NCBI GenBank assembly: GCA_039621445.1
Contig: CP154954.1
Span: 27,330,123-27,394,122, forward strand
Direction of reading: 5' to 3'
DNA: 64,000 nt
DNA from: Euglena gracilis
Lineage: Eukaryota; Euglenida; Euglenophyceae; Euglenales
Program-made: the position numbers and the translations under genes
In this document: in pieces, positions 36,001 through 46,900 of the stretch
Layout: each line of letters begins with the position of its first letter
Position numbering within the stretch: the stretch's first letter is position 1
Notes under the pieces: generated by a model
What the model was told of the DNA's origin: nothing
What the model saw: the letters and a program-made list of their open reading frames with translations, nothing else
The model's database searches: none

Positions 36001-36537
36001 TTACATAAAATATTTTGCCCTTGAAAAAAATTTTGTAGTTGGTTGGCATATGTTTGGATTTTTTTTTGCATTTTTTGCATAAAATATTTTGCCCTGGAAA
36101 TTTTTTTTGATTTTAGGCAGCAAAGCTCTGTCATATTCCAGCTTTTTCTTAAGGTTTTCATGCAAGTTGCATTTTTTTGCATTTTTTTGCATTTTTTTGC
36201 ATTTTTTTGCATTTTTTTTGACTTGCATAATTTGAAGGGCCAAATTGCATTTCCCCCCCCCCCGGTGCTAAGATAATGTAAGATAATGCTAAGATAATGG
36301 ATCATGGTGTTGAGCTAATGTAAGGTAGTGCCCAGGTAATGAATTATTTATGGTAAGATAATGTAAATAGCTTGATGCATATGTATGTATACATACATAC
36401 ATACATACATACATACATACATACATACATACATACATACATACATACATACGTACGTACATACATACATACATACATACATACATACATACATACATAC
36501 ATACATACATACATACATACATACATACATACATACA

Positions 36538-36573
<36 letters not shown>

Positions 36574-37632
36574 TCTGTGTATATGTACACACATATGTAT
36601 ATATACACATCTTTTTATATGTATACAGTATGCCAAGTAAGTTTTCAGACCCTGAAAAAAATCGAAAAAATGATGGCACCCCACAGTCCACAGTACCATC
36701 CGGAATCGCCTCCCAGATTTGAGAGCACTGGTGGAGGAGTGCTTTGACAGGCGATGCATACACAGATGGACGCATATAGACGCATGTATATACATACATA
36801 TACACACATATATATGCATATGTATAGTTGTTGTTGTGAACCTCAAAACTCCATGTAGCGTTTGGTGCTTTTTTGTGCAACACCCATCCTTTTTGCCACG
36901 TCTGCCAGACCCGCGGAGAGATGAGGAAGACCTCGTCAGTATCCGTGGCAGGCAGCACACAAAGTGTGTTACTGCGTCGCCAAATTGAGACCATTGACAA
37001 AAAAATCTGCATCCCGGATGTAAAGTGAAGGGAGAAGGTGGCATTCGACCCCAATGCCCTCGAAAATGTGTTTTTTTTGGTGTTTTTGGGATACCGGGGG
37101 AAATATGTGAAAAACAGCATAATTTGGTGTGTATTTTGTACCAGGGGTTGAGAAGTTACCTGGGAATTTGAACCTGGGGAATTGGACCTGCTTTTGTACA
37201 AACGTCCACCCAGAACATCATTTGTCTTCAAGTTTCCGGAGCTAAGCATAAGGTCAAGCTGGAAACAGAAGCACTTCAGAGCAGTGAAGATAAATGTTTC
37301 CAATTTCGAATTGTCCATCTTCCTGCCAAAAGCTTCCCTTAGGACCCGTTCCACTCCTGCCTCAATGTCCCCCCCCTAACAACAACAACAAGCCATGACT
37401 TGCCATCAGGGATTTTGGGACAGGTTGGGGTTGGGCACCAAACGTATGAAGCACAGGGAAACCACTGCAGGGCAATAACCGTCCCCAGCGGTCGGGGTGC
37501 TGTTGCCCACCGCCTCCCTCCGGGCCCACAGGGCCGGGGGCCAGCGTGCCGCCGCTGCACACCACGACAGTGCGGTACGTGTCCCACAGCTCCCCGCCGC
37601 CCTCCTCCCCACTGCTCGGCCGCCCAGCCACT

Positions 37633-37712
<80 letters not shown>

Positions 37713-38276
37713 GTTGGTGTTGGTGTGTGTGTTGTAGGTGTTGGTGTGTGCGTTGTAGGTGTTGGTGTGTGTGTTGTGTGCGTGGGTGGATGGGTGGGTG
37801 CTCTTCTCCCTGACGCCCCAAAAGTGCGCCTGTTGCAAACATTGATGTCCAATGAATGGAAGCACCTCCACCAGACCACACATAGCACCAAGTCTAAGAA
37901 AAAACCGGAAAAAATTATCGCTGGAACGTTCACGTTTTGAGGACCTCCAAAATGCAGAGGCTGAGGCACATTCCATGCCAGGTGGAAGGGCTGTGGCCTT
38001 TCGCTTCCCCCAAGCCACTGACGGCTCTGTCTTCGGCCACTGCCCCCCACCCCCCAACCATCCACAGGCCAATTCGCCGATGCCTCTACCTCGTGGGGGA
38101 CGTGGTCGGCGGCCGTCCAGTACCCTCGGCCGGTGACGGCACTCAGCCCTGTCCCGGTCCTCTCCTCTGACCTGCCGCCGGGTGTGTGGCCGGGCTCGGG
38201 GGCGTTTTGTCGACCGCTCTCCGGCGCCATCGGCCTCTCACCAAAACTCGGTGACCTCCCCCCAGTGACGGTTTGA
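30024..38276 (+). CDS. Pro/Ser-rich protein gene of unknown function, multi-exon
   Basis: Candidate exons: 30024 to about 30450, 31963-32142, 32339-32430, 36909-37019, 37532-37633 and the terminal 38068-38276. Supporting points: the 31963 and 32339 exons join in phase 0; the 36909 exon is 37 codons with acceptor CCAG and donor GTAAAG; 37633 (phase 1) joins 38068 in phase and ends at TGA. The first exon is Ala/Pro-rich with a tandem 'VDPPA' motif; later ones include 'GRMRLVGTDGRPYKVVEIKK', 'PPSPEPSPIPQ' and 'SSPPPSSPLLGRPAT'. It looks like a largely disordered protein, with no domain I can name. The intron from 32431 to 36908 contains the 3.6-kb satellite. The first exon's membership is least certain, and it may be two genes. 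Confidence 0.4.
30880..31255 (+). repeat. 'TGTCCAA..GGTCAGAGGACA' repeat, copy 2
   Basis: Very similar to 19335-19640 in the same order: 'ATGTCCAACGACC', 'GGTCAGAGGACA', 'GGTTTGACCAAATTTTTGG', a GGCGC hairpin, 'CCACCAACTTT', then a second 'GTCCAACGACC..GGTCAGAGGACA'. A fragment of the same motif is at 28205-28255. Confidence 0.75.
31285..31552. mobile_element. hAT-like MITE, decayed
   Basis: Left end 'CGCTGTTTTTTAAGG' and right end 'TTTGTAAAAACAGCCTG'. Flanks GTGCCAAC and GTGCCAGA match at 6 of 8. It contains 'CTGCCTGGGCAGGCAC' hairpins and 'GCCGAAGGCGCCGG', as does the repeat at 13790-14050. Confidence 0.55.
33292..33894. mobile_element. hAT-like element (603 bp) inside the satellite
   Basis: Perfect inverted ends CAGGGTTTCCCACAAATTCG and CGAATTTGTGGGAAACCCTG. 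Flank GTGTTAT is repeated on both sides. Both subterminal regions hold direct repeats of 'CACGAATAATCACGAATAAT'. A central 61-codon frame has no match I recognise. Confidence 0.85.
34852..34901. mobile_element. 50-bp relic of a CAGGGGTTTT element
   Basis: It starts CAGGGGTTTTTTTAGTCGTG, as in the MITEs at 1595 and 26632, then breaks off after a G/C hairpin. The flanks AATGTAAT and AATGTAAG agree at 7 of 8, but the satellite context makes this weak evidence. Confidence 0.4.
35825..36264. mobile_element. hAT-like element (440 bp) of TTTGCATT repeats inside the satellite
   Basis: Ends CAGGGGGGGGGAAATGCAA and TTGCATTTCCCCCC are inverted. Flanks GCGCTAA and GTGCTAA match at 6 of 7. Nearly the whole body is 'TTTTTTTGCA' repeats and three copies of 'TGCATAAAATATTTTGCCC'. 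Confidence 0.7.
36373..36566. repeat. (ATAC)n microsatellite
   Basis: Nearly pure ATAC for about 190 bp with two ACGT variants. It directly follows the satellite array. Confidence 0.95.
37634..37711. repeat. (TG)n microsatellite at a putative splice donor
   Basis: Pure GT/TG starting at the donor of the exon ending 37633. It is followed by 'GTTGTAGGTGTTGGTGTGTG' units to about 37790. Confidence 0.9.
38068..38276 (+). CDS. Terminal exon of the Pro/Ser-rich gene
   Basis: Acceptor CCACAG at 38062-38067. With the one base left over at 37633 it opens 'GQFADASTSWGTWSAAVQYP' and stays open through Pro/Leu/Ser-rich sequence ('ALSPVPVLSSDLPPG') to TGA at 38274-38276. No family recognised. The other two frames over this GC-rich exon are shorter or contain stops. 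Confidence 0.4.
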
Positions 38277-40068
38277 TTCAACGGCATTGAACACCGTGGC
38301 AACCCCCCTCCCACCCCCCATGAGAAGCTTGGGAGGGAGGGAAGATTAAATCCATACGCTGACGATTAACCAATGGCCGTCAAGCCTGCTGTGCCTACTT
38401 TCTTCTGCGGGGCAGGGGAATACATGCGAAATTCAAATGAACTACTTGATTTCTGAATCATTTAGTGAGGTGAATTGGTTGATTTCTGTGCACTTTTTTT
38501 TCGCATGCTAGCGCCCCCCCTCCCCACACACAAATGCACAAATGAGATTTGTGGAAGAAGTTATGAACCAAATATTCGATGCATTTAGATTGTTTCCCGT
38601 TCCAGGATATTGAGTATCGCAAATAAATCAGCCAATAACATGGCTCATTGTACACACAAATTGATACACACCCAGTTTTCTGACAAAAAGGAACGGGGTC
38701 TATCGGTCTTTGGTTAAATGTGTGAACCCGCCATGCTGCGAACAACAAAAAGGCAGAAAGCAGCAAAAATTGGGCTGTCTGGGCATCGAACCAATGTTTT
38801 TGATTTTGGATGTGGCCCAAAATCAAAAATAGAGTTTGAAAAGGCACATTTTTTTTAAGTTTTTACTGGACGAACAACGTTCCAGCGATGGCAGAAACCA
38901 TTTTGATTTCCAGGATTGGCCTTTTTGCCGAAATTTTGCACTTTTCATTTTTTGCTCGGTCAGAGAAAATTCTGCCAGTCCAAATGGTTTAAGGCATTTT
39001 AAGGAACGTTATGGTATTTTGTCCCAAGTGTTTAAGGCGCATTTGAAGGCATAATAAGGTTTTTGAAGACGCCTCCATCACCCTGCGAGGTCATCGATCC
39101 CGACCCAGGAAAATCCAGCAATACAATCGCAAGAGATGCTGTATTCTCAATGGATCTTCGGCCATCCCATGTTCCCATTCCTGTGCAGGGTGGCCCTCCG
39201 TGTCCCACTACGCGCGGTACCCCACCCCCCAGCCAGAGGTTTGTTATTTTTTTGAAAGAAGGTTTGCACCATGGGAGGAGGTGTGTGGGCCCGGCCTGAC
39301 CCCCACCAGGGAAGGAATTGCTTCTATATTTTTTGGGGTCCGAAGTGCTTACAAGTTTTTTGGACCCCTAGTTGAACCCCTGTGCAAGGGTCGGTGGGTG
39401 GTAGGTTTTTTTTAAAACTCAGAAGACCCCTGGGGAAGTGCTGGACTGGACCCCCAGGGGGGAGGGACAGGGCACTACGGGAGTCGGCCAAACAGCCAAG
39501 GTGGTGGGTGGGTGGGTGGGGGTCGACCCCCCCACCTCCTGCTGTATTTCCGGGAGCACCAATTTTCGACCCCAAAATTTTTTTAAAATTTGTTTAAAAA
39601 ACCTGTGAAAATGCTGTGGTGGGTGGGGGTCGACCCCCCCCAACCAGACCTTCCCGTACAACAATTGGGGGGGTCCTGGTCCAGAGACCCAGTTGTTGTT
39701 ATTGGTGGCAAGTGCTGGCAAATTTTTTGGGGAAATGTCTTTTGACGTCCCCCCGGGGGGTTCTGCGCCAGGCTGGGGTGGGCAGGGGGATCCCCCTCCC
39801 GGGGTCTCAAAAAGCAGCCTGGGGGTGCCAACCAGGGTGCGAAGGAGCCTCTGCCGCCAGCTCTCCCTGCCCAGCTGCTGGACCCCCCTCGCGCCAGCGG
39901 CGCCCCGCCTCTCCCTCGGCCCGGCGCAGAGCTACAGCCCGCTGCTGTCCCCCGGCCGCCGGCACTCCCTGGCGACCTGACCCCGACGCCCCTAGTTGGC
40001 TGTCGTGGCCCCCGTGACCCGTGACCCGGCTGCTGTGGCTGTGGGTGGCTGTCTGCGGCTGTTGGGGC

Positions 40069-40510
40069 CAGGGCGTTGTTCAAGGAAATTTTGAACCCAC
40101 CCCCCAGGGGTGGGTTCATCCAGCCAGCAGCCTTTTTCCAGCCAGCAGTGGTTTTCCAGTCCCCCTCCCCATCAACAAGATTTTTTTCCAGCCGCCAGAA
40201 GGGTGGCTGGACAGTAGCTGATTTTTCGCTTTCAGGGGTCAGAAATTGGTCAAAAAATGGGCGAAAATGGGTCGGAAAACAGCTGTCCAGGACGTTTTTG
40301 GGGTAAAAAAAAATGATTTTTTGGCATAATTGGTAGTTTTCTTGGACATTTTTGTCATTCGATTTTTGGTGCCCAGTTCCACCCCAGGTCGGGCCCAGCT
40401 CCAGCCTGGGATCCGCATGGGGGGGGGGTCAGCCAGCAACCTTTATCCAACCAGCCCCAATTTTCCAGCCTCTGAGCTGGACCCCCCAGGGGTCTTTAAA
40501 CAACGCCCTG
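40069..40510. mobile_element. hAT-like element, 442 bp, exact 8-bp duplication
   Basis: Ends CAGGGCGTTGTTCAAGG and CTTTAAACAACGCCCTG. The flank GTTGGGGC is exact at 40061-40068 and 40511-40518. The interior has 'CAGCCAGCAGCCTTTTTCC' repeats as in 892-1354. Confidence 0.9.
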
Positions 40511-42385
40511 GTTGGGGCTGTGCGTGGCTGACCCCTGCGTGGGTTGTGGTTCTGGCTGTTTCCTGCCAGGACCGGGTGGTGTCCCTCCCCGTTATATACG
40601 TGGTGTACTTTAGAATACATAGGCCTCGAGTGCGCCACTGCTGAGTCCCCACAAGAGCATTTAGGAGATTGTCTCGTCTGCTGGAAATCTGAATTTCTCT
40701 GCTGGGCGTTGCCACGTTGTCATCATACCCCAAATTTCAGTTCAGGGCAGTCATGTGATTGGACAAGTGATTGGATGGGTTCAGGTCTGCGGACAGCGGA
40801 GTGTTGCGGGTCCAGCCCCACCTTCTACAACCAGGAAATGGGAGGTATGACACGAGAGATGATCCTCGTCTTTCATCCCTTGCATTCGCCTTTGTGGATC
40901 CCATATGAGTTTTAAGGCGCAGGATCTCCTTGGAGGGCCGCAACAGCTGTGTTCACACATAGCACACCCCAGTTGTAACGTGCCAATCAACGCAATTTGC
41001 GTTATCACACGCATGGGGGGCCTTGAGCAATTACGCCCCCCCCCCCTTGCGGAAGGAACGTCACAAAGAAGTGCCAGTGCCTTGACAACCATTTCTCTCT
41101 GTTTTCAACCGATCCGGGGTGCTGACACACACCACAAGGGGCCTCCTTTCCTGGGTTTGAGAAGAAAAGCAACCACTTTCCAAGCACATGCAGGCAAATC
41201 AAGTGTGAGTCTCCTCACAGAGCATCCTCCAGAGCGGATTTGGTCAGAAGTGATGAGGAAAGAATTAGCGAGAGGTGGGGTTGTAGCTGGTCATTTTCCT
41301 GGGACGCTAACAATTTATGGAAATTTCTGTGTATGTGGAGAACATTTTTATGATTAACACATAATGCAGCTTTGGGCACTTTTGGGACGAAATTTCTGTC
41401 AAAAATTTGCCAATGTTAAATCCGCAAAGCTCACTCTCTCTTTGCATCAGCCTTCTCTCTTTCAGGGAGTTGGCAGGGGGGGAGGTTCAGAAACTGTTCC
41501 AGGGAGTTGACCGGGTCCCAAACTGCATATGGACATGCACAACTATCCACATCAATAATCAAATCAGGCACAGAATTTGTGTCAGACCAAAGGTCGGTCT
41601 CTCGGGCGTCAGACTGTTTGGGTAGTTTGGGTACTGTTTGGGTCCCCTGACCGCGGAGGGAGTCTGGACAACCAAAGGAAGACTTGCACATATGCACACT
41701 CCTGGTGTGAAAACCATTTGGCCGTAGCAAATATGTCTGTTGCTCTTTGTGCTGTTGCCCTTGGTTGCCCACTCAAGCCAAAGCGGTGTCCTCCCCCTGC
41801 GTTGTGTTTCTGTCCTTCTGTCATCGTCCAGTTCATATCAAAGCCTGCGTGGCTTGTGGAGACTCCCCTGGCCCCGCCATCGCTCCCGGCCCAGGACTGA
41901 TGGAGGCTCGGGGAGAGGTGGGGGTGGTTTGTTTCTCAGGTGTTGGTTGTGGATTGGCTGCTTGAATGCCCTGTTATTTTGTTCAGATCAGTCATTCAGG
42001 ACCTCATCAATGCCTCTTGGGCAGGATGGGTGTTGCCCAATACCGCCCTCCATCATGTGTCTCTTTTCCAGTAAAATTTCAGCCCAAGCCAGCAGCACCC
42101 CCCAGAGGGATGGTGCTGCAGACTGCCTAGACACTGTCTAGTCAGTCTAGTCTAGTCCTAGCCCAGCAATCCGGGGTCTTTCGAGATGAGCGTAGGATTT
42201 ACCCTGGGCCAATAAGCCAGAAAACCGCCAAGTGGAAATTCTTGAAACAATGAAATGCATGTCTAGATGCAGAATTCAACTGAGAACCCAAAGAACATAT
42301 TTTTGTCATTATTTTGTTTGATTTTTGAGTTTGATTTTTTTTAGTTTTGGTTTTATTTTAGTTTTTTTTTTGGATGATTGCTCAG

Positions 42386-43102
42386 ATGCAGCAGGAGACC
42401 TCTTCCCAATGGACGAAAAAAAAATCCCGACCAAGCGGTGTCACTGCCCGGGCCTCCTCTTTGGAGAGCTTGGCTGGGGCACTGGAGCCCCTGACCGCAG
42501 TTTATCCGACGCCTGCCCCCTGTACCATCGCCCCTGCGAGATCGTTTCCCTTTTTTGTGAGTTCTTGTTGCCTGCAGGAATAGCTGCCCCTTTTCTGTAG
42601 GAAGTGCCGTGATATGTGTCGTGTATGCTGATGGATGCAAAGTTAAATGGTGTTGTCCTTGCGAAGAGGAAAGGTCGAGTTATTTGGTCGTATCTTTCTT
42701 TCCCCTTCCCTGCAAAAACCATCTAGGCATCAAATCGGCTGTGAACGTTTCAGGGCACAGCAATAGTTATGGTGCAGTCACCATCCCGCCCTGCTATAAC
42801 ACACATTCTGTTGATGACTACGAAAAGTATGCCTGGTTTGTCGAACAAAAACTGGGAGAGCAAGGTACTTTTTGAATGGTGAAGTGATGAAAGTATGTGA
42901 ATTATATTAATTTGCACCACGACAAGATATTTGATTCACATTTAAATGCAAAAAGAAAAATTGAAGCCTCAATTTTCGTTTTTTCTCAGTTATTTCTGTG
43001 GGCAATTTTGCCATTTTAGGACGAATGCTTGGCTGTTCGAAGTGGGTCGGGTCACCAGCAAGGGATGTCTGCAGATCCGCAGAAGTCATTCCGGACTTCT
43101 GA
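42386..43102 (+). CDS. 3' exons of an unrecognised gene
   Basis: Exon 42386-42556 (57 codons, phase 0, acceptor CTCAG, strong donor GTGAGT) encodes a basic then Ser/Pro/Ala-rich peptide ('SSLESLAGALEPLTAVYPTP'). Exon 42727-42864 (acceptor CTAG, donor GTACTT) encodes 'SYGAVTIPPCYNTHSVDDYE' and 'YAWFVEQKLGEQ'. A last exon from 43020 (acceptor TTTTAG) reads, in the phase left by 42864, to TGA at 43100-43102. Another frame of that exon stays open to 43170. The first two exons do not fit in phase, so one is missing between them. No family recognised and no 5' end found; the gene ends about 0.8 kb before the transporter's start codon. Confidence 0.4.
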
Positions 43103-43940
43103 GCTTGATGTCCTTTGAAACAATGCAATGTTATCAAATCAGACAAAGAGGCGAAGGAGCGTCAGGGTAAAGGACAGTCTGTTTATCAGGGGGGCTGTTG
43201 TGATTCATTAGTGAAGTTGAGGTCGGAATTTCTAGGGGTCAAAATCTCCCTTCCTGCGCTTTGAGCCAAAATTTTCAGTCAGATTTCAGCATGGTGAGTA
43301 GGCAGCTGCTGCCCACCCAGGCAGCAGCAGGTTGTTTTTTTTGTGAACCCCAGCTGGGGTGGTGTGGTGTGGTGTGGCCTCTGCCGAGGTGGGATTTTGG
43401 CCTTTTTTGGCCTTTCTTCGACGCGAAGCGCTGAAAAAATTTTGGTCCCAAAATTGAACTCCAAAAAGTGTCCCGTGGACCCCTCCCCCCCCCTGCCCTG
43501 GGGGGGGGTAGGGTACTCTGGGTGGGTGAGTGGGGGGACTCACTCCCCCCGGTCTTAGAAAAATCCATCCGTGTGCCCACCGTCCCCCCCCCAAGAGAAA
43601 GGTGCTCCCATTCGCCCAAGGGTGGGTGTCGCCACTGTGCTCTGATGTGGGGGAATCGAGGGGTGAGGGCACACATGGCCAGGGTTCGGCATGAAGATGG
43701 GGGGGTCCAAAATCCAGTCACGAGGGCACGGTCAGGGTTTCTCCCCAGGGGTTGGACAAGATGACGGTCAAGACCCGTGGGGTGGGGGGGTCAGGTTAGG
43801 ACAGATGTGAAGCCAGGCAGGGGAGGCGGGACCTCCCCCACAAGACGAAGGACAGGGGGCGGGAACACCTCAACCCCCGGCTGGTCTTCGGCCCATCAGA
43901 CAACACCGGGACAAAGAATTGTGCGACGGAAGTCACCGGA

Positions 43941-46900
43941 ATGACCTCCGCCCCGCCCTCCCCTCCCAGCGATATGGCGGACCGGGAGGCGGCCTCGGGT
44001 GAGCCCCGACCGTCTCCGCCGTCCCCGCGCCGGCCACCTGACAGTCCCCGTCAAGGGCCGCCGGACGCACCGCCAGCCCGCGCCAGCCCGGCTCCGGCTC
44101 GCATTTGGGCACCCCCACCCACCCACCCACAGATGGAGGAGAGAGGGAGGGGGAGAGAGACCGAAAGAAACCGAAAGACATACGTGCATACACACCAAAT
44201 GCAGTCTAGAGAGGGAGATACAAACACACAGAGACACAAAAAGACATCGACACCCCCATGAAGGTGTCTTTCCAGCTCAGCTTTCCCAGCCAGCATATTA
44301 GTATTTTTTCCAGACCCAGGAAATCAAAACCACAAGTTTCTTTTTTTTTTGAAAACAGTGATGCATCTTTTGAGACCGAAAACTGGGCCTGGGGAACCCA
44401 TTGCCCATTGTCGACCCATTGTCGGCGACATTTTTTTTCCAAGTTTGATCTATTTGGAACACTCGAAGGGAAAAAATTCCTGTCCAACAAGGCTGGGTGG
44501 GAATTTGCCGCAGGAGTGCGAAGCTGGACTTGATTCTGGCAGCCCCCTCATAGCCTCTGAATTCAGCTCCCTCCCAGACATTCATTTAGTGTGGTACACC
44601 AAGTGGTCATTTTGTGGTTCACTGTGGACACCACAAAAATTTTTGTGGTTCACCTGTGGACACCAAAAAATTTTTTGTGGTTCACTTGTGGACCCCAAAG
44701 TAATATTTGTGGTTCACACGTGGACACCAAACATTTTTCCACCGCCTGCTGACATTTGCATCATTTTCTTTCTCATCAACAGCAATGAAGCAATCTTCTT
44801 TGAACATGTTTGACTCAGGCGGCGTAAGTTGGCCAAAAATTCTGGTGCTCTAAAAACAGAAGAGGAAGCGGAAAACCACTTCCAAAAAAGGGTCATAGTT
44901 TTCGTTTTTTTTTTTGAAGAGGTTCTGATTTTACCTATACAGTCGAAAACAGACCTAAGAAGGCCAATTTATTTTCGAATTCTAGTAATCAACAAAACCA
45001 ATCAAGAAATATATGAACAGGAGGAACCGACAAAAAACAAGCGTTGTTTCTGCTGCCGTAGGCCCCGAAGGAACGAAGCAGAAAAATTAAAAAATGGAAG
45101 CGGTAAATATTGCATTCCGCTTCAAAAGCAGGAGATGTGCAACGAAAACTGAACGCAATGAATCATACATAATGTAATGTAAAAAATATGCATAATTTTT
45201 GCACACCAAAAAGGAAGCGTAAAACCGCTTTGAAAGAATCCGTAAAAAAATAGTATGAATTGAAATGATCAACAATGATCACCAAACATTATTCCAATCC
45301 CAATAACAACGAAGAACGTTAACATTTATGAAATTTATGAAGATAACAGAAACTGAACAAACTGAACAGAAATTGAATGTCACTATCCAAAGTGCATAAT
45401 GCAAATACGTCAAACCACGTGGAGACAATTGCACGATTTACGAAGGGTAGAACAGGCGAAACGATACAGACCTTCTGTTCACTTCCCTGTGCTTCACTTG
45501 GAAGGACATTTCGACATGACATTGGCGTAAAACCTGCAAAAAAAAAACAGAGCAAATATGAAGCGGTTATCCACTTCCTCAGGCTGACATGATACCTTTT
45601 AATTATCTCATACTGCCAAACTGCAAAAACCAGAATGAGGCTGACACTTACCCTTCTGAATAAAAAACTATACTGAATGTGGTCTTTCATTGAATGGTCA
45701 AGTTGAAGATCTGACACCACAGCAATGAAGTGGCTTTCCGGCTCCTACCTCAAAACAAAGCACATGGCATTGCCGATTTTTCAGGCACTTTTTCAGGCAC
45801 TGAGGCACTCAACTGACATCCCACAATGTCCACAGCCATGCCAAAGCCCCACGATAATGTCGCATGTTTCTGCTTGCATGAAGCGGAATTCCGCTTCATC
45901 GACGCCAATACTTAACTTTTTGATGGTATCTTTGTTGGGTAAGTTGTCTATACAGCACGTCTGCTTGAGAACTCTCGATAGCAATCTGTCCAATTTCAAC
46001 TGCCACGCTTCGTGGATTGAGCCGGGGCCAAGGCTCAGAATGTGGTTGAGGTGTCTAAAGATCAATCCGCCTTTAGGTGTAAATTTTTTTTCCGATCCTC
46101 AATCAATTTTTGTGGACCACAAAATTTTTTGTGGACACCACAAAAATTTTTGTGGTTCACCTGTGGGACCCACCCAAAAAAAACAAAAAAAATTTTGTGG
46201 TTCACCTGTGGACACCAGAAAAAAATTTGTGGTTCACACGTCTTTTGTGAACCACACTAAATGAATGTCTGCTCCCTCCCCCGTCTGGGTCGTTAAGTGC
46301 ACCTTGGCTTTTCCATTCAAAACGCCGAACGGTTTTGTCTGATGAGCTGCGGTCGCACGCTGAGTTGATTGGCGAAAGCGACGTGATGGTGCCGGTGGAT
46401 GGCCACGAGACACAGGTGTGTTGGACACTGACTGCCCAGCCCGGCGTGGGGATTGGTCAGGAGGCTGGGGTGTCAGGGAAGTTTGATGGGGATTACGTGC
46501 TGAGAAGTGTCACTGAGCTAGAGGTCAGAGCAAAGGGATCCTCATTTCAGGTAGGCTGGTAGAACCCAGTGTCTCGATATAAATTGACTCCCGACCCATC
46601 TATTTTTTCACATGCAGCTGCAGTGAAAGTTTTGGGACCATGGCTCATTAAACCAATAATGACAACTTGGGCTGGGTGCAAAATTAGGATTAAGACACAG
46701 GTTCTTTGAAAAACTGGAACCGTGAAATGGCATAAGTGTGGGGGGAAGGTGTATTTTGGAAAGAACTCCCCAAGGCCAACGAGTCTTTTAAAGTGTGCAA
46801 TGACGATAATCAAAACCCCAGAGCGCTGTTCATGGCATTTTATTTTAAATTTATTATTAAATTTTATTTTATTTTATTTTAAATTGGTATTCGTTGTAAC

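Larger units (their letters stand above)
32776..36362 (+). repeat. 21-bp satellite array
   Basis: The unit is close to 'AGATAGTGCTAAGATAATGT' plus one base, repeated with 10-20% divergence. The 21-bp period gives a 7-residue repeat on the complementary strand (LALSYII), so long frames here are not genes. The array is split by insertions at 33292-33894, 34852-34901 and 35825-36264. Confidence 0.95.

Noticed and set aside
32776-36362. CRISPR-like array of short repeats
   Set aside because: Units are contiguous 21-bp tandem copies without unique spacers, in a eukaryotic genome; it is a satellite.
36344-37354. Long reading frame on the - strand through the ATAC microsatellite
   Set aside because: Its central part is a Cys-Met-Tyr-Val repeat dictated by the tetranucleotide; a frame of this kind appears on both strands of every such repeat here. 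The start region (37183-37354) looks protein-like on both strands and could not be assigned.
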